Below, piece by piece: positions 17,159 to 26,099 of a stretch of 64,000 nucleotides of DNA. The stretch spans positions 4,402,001-4,466,000 of the forward strand of contig NZ_FMHV01000002.1 of NCBI RefSeq assembly GCF_900091465.1, in the 5' to 3' direction. How positions within the stretch are numbered: position 1 is the first letter of the stretch; every line of letters starts with the position of its first letter. The notes beneath the pieces were generated by a model that was not told the origin of the DNA, searched no databases, and worked only from the letters and a program-made list of their open reading frames with translations. The DNA is from Micromonospora rhizosphaerae (GTDB lineage Bacteria; Actinomycetota; Actinomycetes; Mycobacteriales; Micromonosporaceae). The translations under genes were made by a program, and so were the position numbers.

Positions 17159-18549
17159 GGCCCCGGCTGCTCCGCGTGCTGGCCGCTGCCCTCGCGGCGT
17201 TGACGCTCCCCGCCGGCTGCGGCCTTCCGGAGCTCGCGGACCTGCCGCTGCCCGGCGGGGCCCCGGCCGGCGACGGCTACACCGTCACCGTCGAGTTCAG
17301 CGACGTGCTCGATCTGGTGCCGCAGGCCGCCGTCAAGGTCGACGACGTGACCGTCGGCAGCGTGGAGAAGATCTCGCTGTCCGGCTGGCACGCCCGAGTG
17401 CGGCTGCGCATCGACCGCGCCGTGCGGCTGCCCGCGAACGCCACCGCCGCCGTACGCCAGAGCAGCCTGCTCGGCGAGAAGTACGTGACGGTTGCCCCGC
17501 CCCCCACCGAGCCGGCACGCGGACGCCTCGGCGACGGCGGCGTCATCCCGCTGTCCCGCACCGCCCGCGGCGCCGAGGTCGAGGAGGTGCTCGCCGCGCT
17601 CGGCCTGCTGCTCAACGGCGGCGGCCTGGCCCAGCTCAAGACCATCAACCAGGAACTCGGCAGGGCCCTCGCCGGCCGCGAGCCCGCCGTCCGCGACACC
17701 CTGCGCCAGCTCGACACGTTCATCGGCGGGCTGGACCGGCAGAAGACTGACCTCGTCCGCGCCATCGAGGCGCTCGACCGGCTGACCGACCGGCTCGCCC
17801 GGCAACGCCAGGTCGTCGGCGACGCGCTCGACTCCCTCGCCCCGGGCCTGACCGTGCTGGCTCAGCAGCGCGCCCAGCTCACCAAGGCGCTGACCGCCCT
17901 CGGCGAACTCGGCAAGGTCGGCACCCGGGTGGTCAACCGCAGCCGGGACGACACCCTGGCCAGCGTACGGGCGCTGCAGCCGATCCTGGAGCAGCTCGCC
18001 CGGGCCGGCGACGACCTGCCGAAGTCGATGGACTTCATGCTGTCGTATCCCTTCCCGCCCAACGTCACCGGGGCGATCGTCGGCGACTTCGTCAACCTCT
18101 CCGTCACCGCCGACCTGGACGCGGCCAGCATCCTGGCCAACCTGGTCGCCGCCGCGCCCGCACCGGTCCGGCAGGCCACGCCCAGCGCCCTCACCGCGCC
18201 CCCCGCCAGCGGCGGCGGCTCCCGGTCGACGCCCGGCGACACCACCCTCCCCGGGCTGCCACTCACGAAGTGCCTGCCGGACCTGAAGAACTTCCCCGCG
18301 ACGTGGACCCCGCCGAAGGAGTGCGGGCTGCCCGAGGGTTGTGTGCTGCTCAAGCCCGGCTCGGAGGTGCCCATCGGCGGGCTGCTCCTGCCCAAGGGGA
18401 TCGTGCCCCCGGGCACGGTGTTCCCCGCCGGGACCGAACTGCCGGCCGGCACCGTCCTCACGGCCGACTGCGTGCTCGCGGTGACCGGGGCGGTCACCGG
18501 ACAGGTCGGCGACCTGCCGGACCTGCTGGGAGGAGGGCTGATCCCGTGA
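17155..18549 (+). CDS. mceE: Mce protein E (lipoprotein)
   Basis: 464 residues from ATG 17155 (ATGA overlap). A lipoprotein signal with lipobox LPAGC puts the lipidated cysteine near residue 22, the hallmark of MceE (LprK/LprN types). Mce domain (YTVTVEFSDVLDLVPQAAVKV) and helical domain follow. The last ~100 residues are unusual: cysteine pairs (KCLPDLKNFPATWTPPKEC) and a run of short Pro-Gly units around PPGTVFPAGTELPAGT. Confidence 0.92.
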   Translation: MRPRLLRVLAAALAALTLPAGCGLPELADLPLPGGAPAGDGYTVTVEFSDVLDLVPQAAVKVDDVTVGSVEKISLSGWHARVRLRIDRAVRLPANATAAVRQSSLLGEKYVTVAPPPTEPARGRLGDGGVIPLSRTARGAEVEEVLAALGLLLNGGGLAQLKTINQELGRALAGREPAVRDTLRQLDTFIGGLDRQKTDLVRAIEALDRLTDRLARQRQVVGDALDSLAPGLTVLAQQRAQLTKALTALGELGKVGTRVVNRSRDDTLASVRALQPILEQLARAGDDLPKSMDFMLSYPFPPNVTGAIVGDFVNLSVTADLDAASILANLVAAAPAPVRQATPSALTAPPASGGGSRSTPGDTTLPGLPLTKCLPDLKNFPATWTPPKECGLPEGCVLLKPGSEVPIGGLLLPKGIVPPGTVFPAGTELPAGTVLTADCVLAVTGAVTGQVGDLPDLLGGGLIP

Positions 18550-19781
18550 TCGGGCGTACCGCGAAACTCCAGGTCCTGGCGTTCGTGCTGGTGAGCGTCC
18601 TCGGCATCGCGTATGTCGGGATCCGCTACGTCGGCCTCGGCGACCGGCTGCTCGGCGGCGGCTACGTGGTCCACGTCGACCTCGCCCGCGCCGGCGGCAT
18701 CTTCGCCAACGCCCCGGTCACCTACCGCGGCGTCCCCGTCGGCCGGGTCACCGCCGTCAACCTGCACGCCGACGGGGTCCGCGCCGACCTGCGGATCAAT
18801 CGCGGCGTACGGGTCCCCGACGCCCTGCGGGCCGTCGTCACCCAACGCTCCGCGGTCGGCGAGCAGTACCTGGACCTGCGTCCCGACCGCGACGGCGGGC
18901 CCTTCCTCGCCGACGGCGCGGTCATCCCGGTCGACCGCACCGGTGTCCCGCTCGCCCCGGAGACGCTGCTGACCAACCTCGACGCCCTGGTCCGCTCGGT
19001 CGACCCGGCGGACCTGACCGTGCTGATCACCGAACTCGGCACCGCGTTCGAGGGCAACGAGCAGGCGCTGGCCCGGATCCTCGACGCCGGCGACGCGCTG
19101 CTCACCGACGCGGACGCCCGGCTGCCCGAGACGCTCGCGCTGATCCGGGACGGGCGGACCGTGCTGACCACCCAGGCGGAATCGGCCGAGGCGCTGCGCC
19201 GCTGGTCGGCCGGGCTGGCGCAGCTGGCCGCCACCGTCCGCGCCGCCGACCCGGACCTGCGGCGACTGCTCGCCACCGGGCCGCAGGCCGGCGCCGAGTT
19301 GCAGGCACTGCTGCGCGGACTGGACCCGAGCATCGGCACTCTGCTCGGCAACCTGGTGACCGTCAACGGGATCGCCGCCCGCCGGCTGCCCGGCATCGAG
19401 CAGCTGCTGGTGGTCTACCCGATAGCGGTGGCCGGCGGGTTCACCGTCACCCCAGGGGACGGCACGGCGCACCTCGGACTGGTGGTCAACGCCGGTGACC
19501 CGCCCTCCTGCGTCTACCGCGGTGGCGGCGGCCGATGCAGCGCCGGGGACCGCGCGGCCGGCGCCAGCGTCCGCGGTGCCGGGAACGCGCCGCGGCCATC
19601 CGGCCGCCCGCCGGCCCCCGCCCAGCCCGAGCAGGGGAGTGTCAGCGGGTACGACCCGGCGACCGGCCTGGTGCTCGGCTCCGACGGGCGGCCGTTGCAG
19701 TTCGGTGGGACCGGCGGGCAGTACCGGACGGCCGGTGACCAGTCCTGGAAGCAGTTGTTGCTCGCCGGGTTGACCCCGTGA
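18546..19781 (+). CDS. mceF: Mce protein F
   Basis: 411 residues from GTG 18546 (GTGA overlap). Anchor (LQVLAFVLVSVLGIAYVGI), Mce domain (YVVHVDLARAGGIFANAPV), helical domain and the MceF-type C-terminus (GYDPATGLVLGSDGRPLQFGG). Last subunit of the complex; its stop overlaps a GTG of the next gene. Confidence 0.93.
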   Translation: MIGRTAKLQVLAFVLVSVLGIAYVGIRYVGLGDRLLGGGYVVHVDLARAGGIFANAPVTYRGVPVGRVTAVNLHADGVRADLRINRGVRVPDALRAVVTQRSAVGEQYLDLRPDRDGGPFLADGAVIPVDRTGVPLAPETLLTNLDALVRSVDPADLTVLITELGTAFEGNEQALARILDAGDALLTDADARLPETLALIRDGRTVLTTQAESAEALRRWSAGLAQLAATVRAADPDLRRLLATGPQAGAELQALLRGLDPSIGTLLGNLVTVNGIAARRLPGIEQLLVVYPIAVAGGFTVTPGDGTAHLGLVVNAGDPPSCVYRGGGGRCSAGDRAAGASVRGAGNAPRPSGRPPAPAQPEQGSVSGYDPATGLVLGSDGRPLQFGGTGGQYRTAGDQSWKQLLLAGLTP

Positions 19782-19804
19782 CCGGCGTACCAGAGGAGGT
19801 GGCG

Positions 19805-20524
19805 GTGCAAAGCCGTAGGAGCACCACGCTGAAAGTGATCAAGGGGGCGAAGTCCGGCTCGCCGGGTCCCACCCGTCGCCGGCTCGTCACCCGTGCCGTG
19901 CCGCAGCCGGCAGCCGCCCCGATCGAGGACGTGCTGGAGCGCCTCGACCAGGAGCCGGTCGAGGACCTGCCGCGCCCCGACGCCGGCCCCGTCCGGACCG
20001 GGAAGGCCCACGACGCCGCCACGGACGCGGGTACGCCCGGCCGGCGGCGGGCGCTGGTCGGCCTGCTCGTGGTCGTGCTCGCCGCCACCCTGGCCGCGGC
20101 CGGGGTGTACGGGCACCGCTGGTACGTCGACCGGGCGACCGACGACGCCCGGCAGGCCGCGCTCGCCGCCGCCAAGCAGGCCAGCGTCAACTTCGTCTCG
20201 GTCAGCGCCGCCAGCGTGGACCGAGACCTGCAACGGATCGCCGCGGGGGCGACCGGCGACTTCAAGGAGGAGTTCACCCGCGGCCAGGCGCAGGTGCGCA
20301 CGGCGGTGGTGGAGAACAGGGTCGAGTCGTACGGGTCGGTGCTGCGGGCCGGACTGGTCTCCGGGGACCGCCGGCGGGCGGTCGTGCTGGTGGCCGTCGA
20401 CGCCACCGTCAAGAACGTCAAGGCGCCCGAGGGACGGCCGTCGCACTACCGGATCCAGGTGGACATGGTCCGCGACCCGGACGCCGGCGACTGGCTCGTG
20501 TCCAAGCTCCAGTTCGTCGGCTGA
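19805..20524 (+). CDS. Mce-associated membrane protein 1
   Basis: 239 residues. GTG 19805 is chosen because GAGGAGG lies 5 bases upstream; GTG 19778 (overlap start) is an alternative. A basic cytoplasmic N-terminus, one membrane helix (ALVGLLVVVLAATLAAAGVY) and an NTF2-like outer domain with GATGDFKEEFTRGQAQVR. These Mam/Mas-type proteins stabilise Mce complexes in mycobacteria; the same is inferred here. Confidence 0.8.
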   Translation: MQSRRSTTLKVIKGAKSGSPGPTRRRLVTRAVPQPAAAPIEDVLERLDQEPVEDLPRPDAGPVRTGKAHDAATDAGTPGRRRALVGLLVVVLAATLAAAGVYGHRWYVDRATDDARQAALAAAKQASVNFVSVSAASVDRDLQRIAAGATGDFKEEFTRGQAQVRTAVVENRVESYGSVLRAGLVSGDRRRAVVLVAVDATVKNVKAPEGRPSHYRIQVDMVRDPDAGDWLVSKLQFVG

Positions 20525-20540
20525 CCCGAGGAGGAGACCC

Positions 20541-21047
20541 ATGCGTATCCCCAGAGCCCTGCGCCGACGGGCTGGGCGCGTCCCACTGCTGCCGGCGCTC
20601 ATCGTGGCGATCGTGATCGCGGCGGCCCTCGCCGTCACCGGCTGGTACGGCGACCATCGCGCCGACGAGCGGGACCGGGCCGTACGGCAGGCCCTGGCCG
20701 CCGCGCCCGCGGCCGCCAAGGCCATCTTCTCGTACGACTACCGCACCTTCGACGAGAGCGTCGCCAATGGACGGACCTTCGCCACGGGCGCCTTCGCCCA
20801 CGAGTACGCCCAGACCACCGCGACGCTGAAGCAGACCGCCACCAAGCAGCAGGCGGTGGTGCTGGCCGAGGTCTCCGCCACCGGGGTGGTCACCGCCGAC
20901 GCCGACCGGGTCGAACTGCTGGTCTATCTCAACCAGTACCGGCGCAACGTCAGCACGGCGGGCGAGAAGGTGGACCAGAACCGGGTCGTGCTCACCATGG
21001 TCCCGGTCGACGGCGACTGGAAGGTGGTCAAGGCGACGGCGATCTGA
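20541..21047 (+). CDS. Mce-associated membrane protein 2
   Basis: 168 residues from ATG 20541, preceded by GAGGAGA. One membrane helix (LPALIVAIVIAAALAVTGWY) and an NTF2-like domain (IFSYDYRTFDESVANGR, then ATGAFAHEYAQTTATLK). Companion of the preceding gene and probably the last gene of the mce operon. A weak 6-bp hairpin follows at about 21090. Confidence 0.8.
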   Translation: MRIPRALRRRAGRVPLLPALIVAIVIAAALAVTGWYGDHRADERDRAVRQALAAAPAAAKAIFSYDYRTFDESVANGRTFATGAFAHEYAQTTATLKQTATKQQAVVLAEVSATGVVTADADRVELLVYLNQYRRNVSTAGEKVDQNRVVLTMVPVDGDWKVVKATAI

Positions 21048-21133
21048 CCCTCGGGCTCGTCATCGCGTTTCCCGCTCGGCCGATTCGGGTAGGTCGGGGC
21101 AGACCGACCGAACACGTGCGTGGAGGCCTTTCG

Positions 21134-22096
21134 ATGAGAGACAACTTCGGGAACGCGGTGGGCGACGCGTTCCGCTCGGTGATGCTGTTCCTGCCCAAGG
21201 CCGTCGCCTTCATCGCGATCCTTGTGGTCGGCTGGCTGATCGCCAAGGCCGTCCTCAAGATCGTCGACAAGATCCTTGAACGGGTGCACTTCGATCGTGC
21301 GGTCGAGCGCGGCGGGATCAAGAACGCCCTCGCCCGGTCCAGGTACGACGCAAGTGACATCGTCGCCAAGCTCGCCTACTACGCCGTGCTGCTGGTGACG
21401 CTCCAGCTCGCCTTCGGCATCTGGGGCCCGAACCCGATCTCCGACCTGATCCGTGGTGTGGTGGCCTGGCTGCCCCGGGCGTTCGTCGCGATCGTCATCG
21501 TGGTGGTGGCCGCCGCGATCGCCAAGGCGGTCAAGGACATCATCAGCAGTGCGCTCGGCGGCCTCTCCTACGGCCGGCTGCTGGCCAACATCGCCTCGGT
21601 CCTCATCCTGGGGCTGGGCATCATCGCCGCCCTCAACCAGATCGGCGTCGCCACCACGGTGACCACCCCGGTGCTGATCGCCGTCCTCGCCACGATCGGT
21701 GGCATCCTCGTCGTCGGCGTCGGCGGGGGCCTGGTCCGCCCGATGCAGAGCCGTTGGGAGAACTGGCTGTCCCGGGCCGAGCAGGAGTCGGAGACGATCG
21801 CCACGCACGCCCGGGCGTACCAGGCGGGCCGGCGGGACGTCGAGGCCGGCCTGAGCCAGCCGGTGACTCCGTACGCGGAGGCCGAGCTGACCCAGCCGGT
21901 CGCCGGGCACACCGCCGACCGGACCCAGCCGGTCGCCCCGTACACCTCGGCCGACGGCACCCAGCCGGTCGCGCCGTACGCCGACCCGGACCGCACCCAG
22001 CCGACCACGCCGCGGCAGACCACCGCGGACCGGGCGATGGACACCGACGCCACAATGGTCATCCCGCCGACGGACGTGGACAACTCCCGCCGCTGA
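21134..22096 (+). CDS. Mechanosensitive-channel-like (TM helix family) membrane protein
   Basis: 320 residues from ATG 21134 with GGAGG upstream. Four to five membrane helices: KAVAFIAILVVGWLIAKAVL, a second near 85-100, AFVAIVIVVVAAAIAKAV and ASVLILGLGIIAALNQIGV, plus a glycine-rich pair GGILVVGVGGGLV. This is the conserved-TM-helix (MscS-related) family. The C-terminal tail holds four degenerate copies of a 12-16-residue unit around [TS]QPV.PY. Likely transcribed on its own after the mce operon. Confidence 0.7.
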   Translation: MRDNFGNAVGDAFRSVMLFLPKAVAFIAILVVGWLIAKAVLKIVDKILERVHFDRAVERGGIKNALARSRYDASDIVAKLAYYAVLLVTLQLAFGIWGPNPISDLIRGVVAWLPRAFVAIVIVVVAAAIAKAVKDIISSALGGLSYGRLLANIASVLILGLGIIAALNQIGVATTVTTPVLIAVLATIGGILVVGVGGGLVRPMQSRWENWLSRAEQESETIATHARAYQAGRRDVEAGLSQPVTPYAEAELTQPVAGHTADRTQPVAPYTSADGTQPVAPYADPDRTQPTTPRQTTADRAMDTDATMVIPPTDVDNSRR

Positions 22097-22110
22097 CCGG
22101 CGGCGTCGCA

Positions 22111-22141
22111 CCGGGGTGGGGCCCAGCGGGTCCCACCCCGG
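22111..22141 (+). terminator. Strong hairpin terminator
   Basis: CCGGGGTGGG (22111-22120) pairs with CCCACCCCGG (22132-22141), and the loop can pair further (CCC with GGG). It directly follows the channel-like gene and closes the conserved left block. Confidence 0.8.
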
Positions 22142-22184
22142 CTTCACAGCGAGGGGGTCACGGGTTCAAGTCCCGTCACGCTCG
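22142..22184 (+). other. tRNA 3'-half fragment, probable attachment-site scar
   Basis: A perfect T-arm is present: ACGGG (22160-22164), loop TTCAAGT (22165-22171), CCCGT (22172-22176). It is followed by CACGCTCG where a tRNA acceptor 3' strand belongs and preceded by CTTCACAGCGAGG, an anticodon-arm 3' side. No 5' half (no D-arm, no matching acceptor strand) precedes it, because the terminator hairpin is there. This is what a site-specific integrase leaves at an att site. It marks the left edge of the accessory region. Confidence 0.6.
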
Positions 22185-22225
22185 TCGAGGATGAAGCGAT
22201 TTGAGTTCGAGAGGGCGGTCAGACC

Positions 22226-23182
22226 TCACACCGGCACGGCGTCGGCCTCAATGCCAGCCGGCTGGGTCGCCAAGGCGGCCGCTGCCGCTGACGACTTGGC
22301 ATCGGCGAGATGGCGGGTGAAGCTGCGCGTCGCCGCCCTGAGCTTGTAGATGAGCAGCAGCTCGAACGCGACCACCAGGCCGCCGGCGACCACGGCGGAA
22401 CCGATGATGAACCCGGTCAGCGGCCCGATGATGAAGACCGCCATCTGGAACTCGATGCCGCTGACCACATGGGCCCGGATGCGCTGGCGGACCAGCGCGT
22501 TACGGAACCGCACGAAGAGGCCGAAGCGCGTGCGGAAGTCGCCGTAGACGTCGACGACCGGCCGTTCGCCGGCCGCCAGTTGGTCCGCCGTCGCCGCGCC
22601 CACGGGTTGCTGCTGGACGGTCTCCTCGACGAACGCCGGACGTACGCCGCCCTCGCCCTGCAGCGCGGAGAGTTCGGCACGCATCTGGTCCTTGACCTTG
22701 CCGATCTGCAGGGCGTTCAGGTAGCGGAACATGTCGAGGAAGATGACGCCACCACCGACCCAGAGGTACGTCAGATCGCCGGTCCGCTGGAACTGCCCGG
22801 CCATCAGGGCGATCGTGCAGACGAGGACCCGCAGCCGGTCGAAGACGTAGTCGAGCCAGGCGCCGAAGACCGAACCCGTGCCGTTGAGCCTCGCGACCTT
22901 GCCGTCCATGCAGTCGATCACGAAGCTGAGGTGGAAGAGCACCGCCCCGGCGACCAGCCAGGGGTAGTCCTGCAGCGCGAAGCAGGCCGCCGCGGCCAAC
23001 CCGAGCAGGAAGGCCGCCGTGGTCAGCCGGTTCGGGGTGATCCACCGGTAGGGTGCCACGAGTCGGACGAGGCGGGAGGCGACGGGGTCGACGAGCCAGA
23101 CCGTCCACCAGGCGTCCCGGTCCTTGTACGTCCGGTCGCGGATCTCCTGCAGAGGCAGCCGCTGTGCCATCGTCACATCCAT
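22226..23182 (-). CDS. CDP-alcohol phosphatidyltransferase family protein
   Basis: 318 residues from ATG 23182; ATG 23170 is an alternative. The catalytic motif D-G-x2-A-R-x8-G-x3-D-x3-D is complete in CMDGKVARLNGTGSVFGAWL followed by DYVFD. Six or so membrane helices. The enzyme joins a CDP-linked alcohol to a second alcohol in the membrane to make a phospholipid or phosphodiester. A charged loop of about 60 residues splits the protein, longer than in phospholipid synthases. Acceptor unknown; no neighbouring pathway genes. Confidence 0.8.
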   Translation of the reverse strand: MDVTMAQRLPLQEIRDRTYKDRDAWWTVWLVDPVASRLVRLVAPYRWITPNRLTTAAFLLGLAAAACFALQDYPWLVAGAVLFHLSFVIDCMDGKVARLNGTGSVFGAWLDYVFDRLRVLVCTIALMAGQFQRTGDLTYLWVGGGVIFLDMFRYLNALQIGKVKDQMRAELSALQGEGGVRPAFVEETVQQQPVGAATADQLAAGERPVVDVYGDFRTRFGLFVRFRNALVRQRIRAHVVSGIEFQMAVFIIGPLTGFIIGSAVVAGGLVVAFELLLIYKLRAATRSFTRHLADAKSSAAAAALATQPAGIEADAVPV

Positions 23183-23750
23183 TCACGGCGGTGGAACCTG
23201 AACGTGTATGGGCGGGGACGCTAAAAGGCGAACGACAGGAATGACCCTCGAACGGAGTCCCGCTAATCCGGTCCTGTCATCGGTTGTCCTCGTCCGTTCG
23301 GTCAACGAGTCAGGTGTTTCGCCGGACACGCGGGCGACGATCGAGAGGCGCTACCATCGCCGCGCCAGGTTGGACATGAGGTGGCGGATGGCTAACCGGT
23401 TGCTCCATTTCGTTCGGCGCGGCGAGCAGGGTCCGCTCCACCACCCACCGGCGGGAGTCACGCTGACTGCCCGCTGGTTGGCGGGACACAGAGGTTCCGT
23501 TCTTCTTAGAATCCCTGATCAGTGAGGATCGGTTGATATAGGTCGAGGGTGTCGACCTTGCGGAATCGGTAGGTTCCGGCCGGCTGTTCGCGTTGTGCCG
23601 CGAGGGCGGGGGCACTACCCGCTCGTGCCGACGACCAGCCGGTCCGGGTCGGTGTGGCCTGACCGCGTCCGGCGGTGGAGGCGCCGACCTGGCGTGCGAT
23701 CAGCGGCGGCAGGGGTTGATTGGTCACGTTACGCCCATCGACCCGGAGAC
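23183..23750. other. Intergenic stretch, no gene recognised
   Basis: I see no convincing coding sequence here. Short frames on both strands lack a family or a good ribosome site. The minus-strand stretch around 23520-23600 (ending in RFRKVDTLDLYQPILTDQGF) looks like a fragment of a decayed gene but I cannot place it. Confidence 0.4.
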
Positions 23751-24314
23751 CTACTGGTTCCAGCGCACACCCCAGTACGCGGTGACCTTACGCAGGTCAC
23801 CGCCGTAGCGGATCGCGTCATCGCGTTGCCACGCACAGTTGCTCAGCCGAATCACCGCCGACCGCTGACCGGGGTAGCCGAAGACGAAAGCGTGCTCCGT
23901 CGGCTGCCCAAGCAGACAGACCGTCTCCTCTGGTGGCGAGCTCGGCAACCCGTTGAGATAGGCCGTCAACTCGTCGACCTTGCTGGTGATACGTCGGCTG
24001 ACGTCGAGATCCAGGGGTGAGGACGCGTCCTGTCGGTAGCTGCACAGTAGGGCCTCCGTCGCCCCGGTGGGGACCAGAACGTCCTTGCCACGCTGCGTCG
24101 GCGTGGGTTCGTCGTTCCACGACTCGGGACAGCGGGCCGGACCTGCCTCGGTGTTCGCGGCCGACGCGGCCTGCGCCGGCGCCGTCTCCCTGCCGGCTAT
24201 TACTGACCCGACGGTCAGCACGAGGCCGACGACCGTCGAAGCGGCCAGCAGAAGACCAATGAGCCGATGGGGCGGACGGGTAGGCGCTGGGCCGTCCGTC
24301 TGCTGGCTTGTCAT
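23751..24314 (-). CDS. Membrane-anchored secreted protein of unknown function
   Basis: 187 residues from ATG 24314. One N-terminal hydrophobic segment (LIGLLLAASTVVGLVLTVGS) acts as signal or anchor, then an extracytoplasmic domain with three cysteines: ARCPESW, ALLCSY, TVCLLG, plus SNCAW near the end. Tryptophan/cysteine placement suggests a small disulfide-stabilised fold. Family not recognised. The next gene upstream on the same strand is a secreted protease with its own terminator between. Confidence 0.65.
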   Translation of the reverse strand: MTSQQTDGPAPTRPPHRLIGLLLAASTVVGLVLTVGSVIAGRETAPAQAASAANTEAGPARCPESWNDEPTPTQRGKDVLVPTGATEALLCSYRQDASSPLDLDVSRRITSKVDELTAYLNGLPSSPPEETVCLLGQPTEHAFVFGYPGQRSAVIRLSNCAWQRDDAIRYGGDLRKVTAYWGVRWNQ

Positions 24315-24381
24315 TCGCACCCCTTCTGCTGGCGTAGCGACATGATAGGTCCCTTTCGACCCGCGGCCTGCCGATCCTTTG

Positions 24382-24418
24382 GGCGGTGGGCGGCGCGAGC
24401 CGGGCGCCGCCCACCGCC
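24382..24418 (-). terminator. Hairpin terminator of the protease gene
   Basis: Perfect 15-bp GC stem (24382-24396 with 24404-24418), 7-base loop, placed 9 bases past the protease stop codon. Confidence 0.8.
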
Positions 24419-24426
24419 GTGCTCCG

Positions 24427-25758
24427 CTATGAGGTCGACGAATTCGTGTTCGGGTATGCGCCGTAGACCCGGATTACATCCGCCCAGTCCTGGAAGTACA
24501 GGGTGGTACCGCCGCCGCCGACAACGATGCCCTTGGCGCGAACGCCGGTACCATCAAGGGTGAACACGGGGCCACCACTGTCACCAGGGCGGGCGGCCGT
24601 GGCTCCATCGACCTGCGTACTCCTGATGACCCCTTCGATGACGGAGCCACAGTCTCCGTCGGAGTCAGGGGTCGTACAGCTCACTTCAAGGCCCTGCGAC
24701 TGAACCTGCTTGATGCCGCAAACCGTCCCACTCGACCGGCCGGACTGGCAGACGAGTTGGCCGGCCGCCCAGTATCCCCAGCTCCGGACCCCCTTCGTGT
24801 TCGAGGTGGTCGTGGTGCCGTCGAAGATGAGATACCACCCAGGGGCATTGATCATCAAAAGGTCCGAACGCCAGTCGTCGTCGTAGATCGGGCCCATCTC
24901 GTCGAACGCTGAGCTCCCGTAGGTGCCCTGGTAGGCGACGTCGGGCGGGGTCGCGCAGTGCCCGGCGCTCAGGACGTAGCTCCGACCGTTGGCGTGAACC
25001 CCAAACCCGGTCGTGCAAACGCCTCGTTTGTCCAGGCCCCGCCACGACTCCCATCGCCCGCCACCGTTCCAGGGGGGAGAGTCGTCGAGACGGCTGGACA
25101 GCAGGTCGAGCGGCTCCGTGGCGTCGACTACAGTCACCGGCACCGTCACCCCCGCCTCTTTGAGGATCTGGGCAACCGGGGTTTTCGCCCGCCCTACGGA
25201 CCGGCTATCCGTCGCCGATCTCGGATCCACGACTTCAGGGCCACGGGTCAGCTCCAGCCCACTGCCATCCGGTTTGTAACCGACGGACTGAATCTCACTT
25301 CCTCGATGCCGCCTGATGGTTTTGTGGATCTTCTCTCCGGCAGCGTGCAGTTCGGCCTCGGAGTATGCCGCCGGCTTCACGGCGACGGCTCCCCAGTTCT
25401 GAGCGCGAGCGAGGGCTGCGCGCATCCCTGGCGTCAGGTCTCCCTTCCAGTAGACCGACAAGCCTTCGCCCTCGTAGGCAACGCCGGCGAAACCGGACCG
25501 TGGCGTCTTCAGCTGCTCGTCCCAGATGGCGTGGAGAGCGGGCTCTAGATCGTTCTGCCGACGCATCTCGCTCAGCAGGGCAGGATCGAGATTGTCGGTG
25601 GACTGGGGATCGGAACTGACCACCTCGGGGCCGGAAGGCGCCGCCGCCGCCGTCAGGGACGACGTAGCGAGAGTCGGCACGATGAGGACAAAGGCCAGCG
25701 CCGCGGCGAGAGAGATTCGGCGGGCGGGATGGGTACGGGGCGAGCGGATAGGCGTCAT
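24427..25758 (-). CDS. Secreted trypsin-like (S1 family) serine protease with long pro-region
   Basis: 443 residues from ATG 25758 (AAGGAG 4 bases upstream). Signal peptide to about residue 40, then a ~200-residue propeptide-like region (LLSEMRRQNDLEPALHAIW ... AVAVKPAAYSEAELHAAGEK). The pro-region resembles those of actinomycete alpha-lytic/streptogrisin-type proteases. Catalytic triad: His267 in LSAGHC, Asp299 in RSDLLMI, Ser394 in RPGDSGGP. Six cysteines in the protease domain could form disulfides. Likely autoprocessed outside the cell. Monocistronic. Confidence 0.85.
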   Translation of the reverse strand: MTPIRSPRTHPARRISLAAALAFVLIVPTLATSSLTAAAAPSGPEVVSSDPQSTDNLDPALLSEMRRQNDLEPALHAIWDEQLKTPRSGFAGVAYEGEGLSVYWKGDLTPGMRAALARAQNWGAVAVKPAAYSEAELHAAGEKIHKTIRRHRGSEIQSVGYKPDGSGLELTRGPEVVDPRSATDSRSVGRAKTPVAQILKEAGVTVPVTVVDATEPLDLLSSRLDDSPPWNGGGRWESWRGLDKRGVCTTGFGVHANGRSYVLSAGHCATPPDVAYQGTYGSSAFDEMGPIYDDDWRSDLLMINAPGWYLIFDGTTTTSNTKGVRSWGYWAAGQLVCQSGRSSGTVCGIKQVQSQGLEVSCTTPDSDGDCGSVIEGVIRSTQVDGATAARPGDSGGPVFTLDGTGVRAKGIVVGGGGTTLYFQDWADVIRVYGAYPNTNSSTS

Positions 25759-26099
25759 GATGCTCCTTGAGTAGGTCCTGAATGGACCAGCGCGCGTCAC
25801 GCTAGCGCTGCGGATCTTGCTGCGGTGCCCCGCTCCTCATTTTCCTCTATGGCTGACATGACTACCGATGTCGATATAGAACGGACGCTCTTTGCCTTCT
25901 CCTCACGGTCGCACGCGACACAGTCCATAGTGGACAGACAGCCGAGCCCTGGTGGTGCACCGTCCAGGTCAGCGACACCCGAGCCACCGCCGTCACGCCG
26001 GGCAGGCCGCAGTCGGACTGCCAACGGAGCGCGGTCCAGTAGTGGTCCGCCCCGGAGTCGGTCCTCTCGACTTCGCCGTTCGCTCGTACGTGTCGGGAC

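Noticed and set aside
22142..22184. Functional tRNA gene
   Set aside because: Only the 3' half is present; upstream is a terminator hairpin.
25797..26024. Small minus-strand gene upstream of the protease
   Set aside because: No ribosome site, no family, and composition changes along the frame; not supportable.
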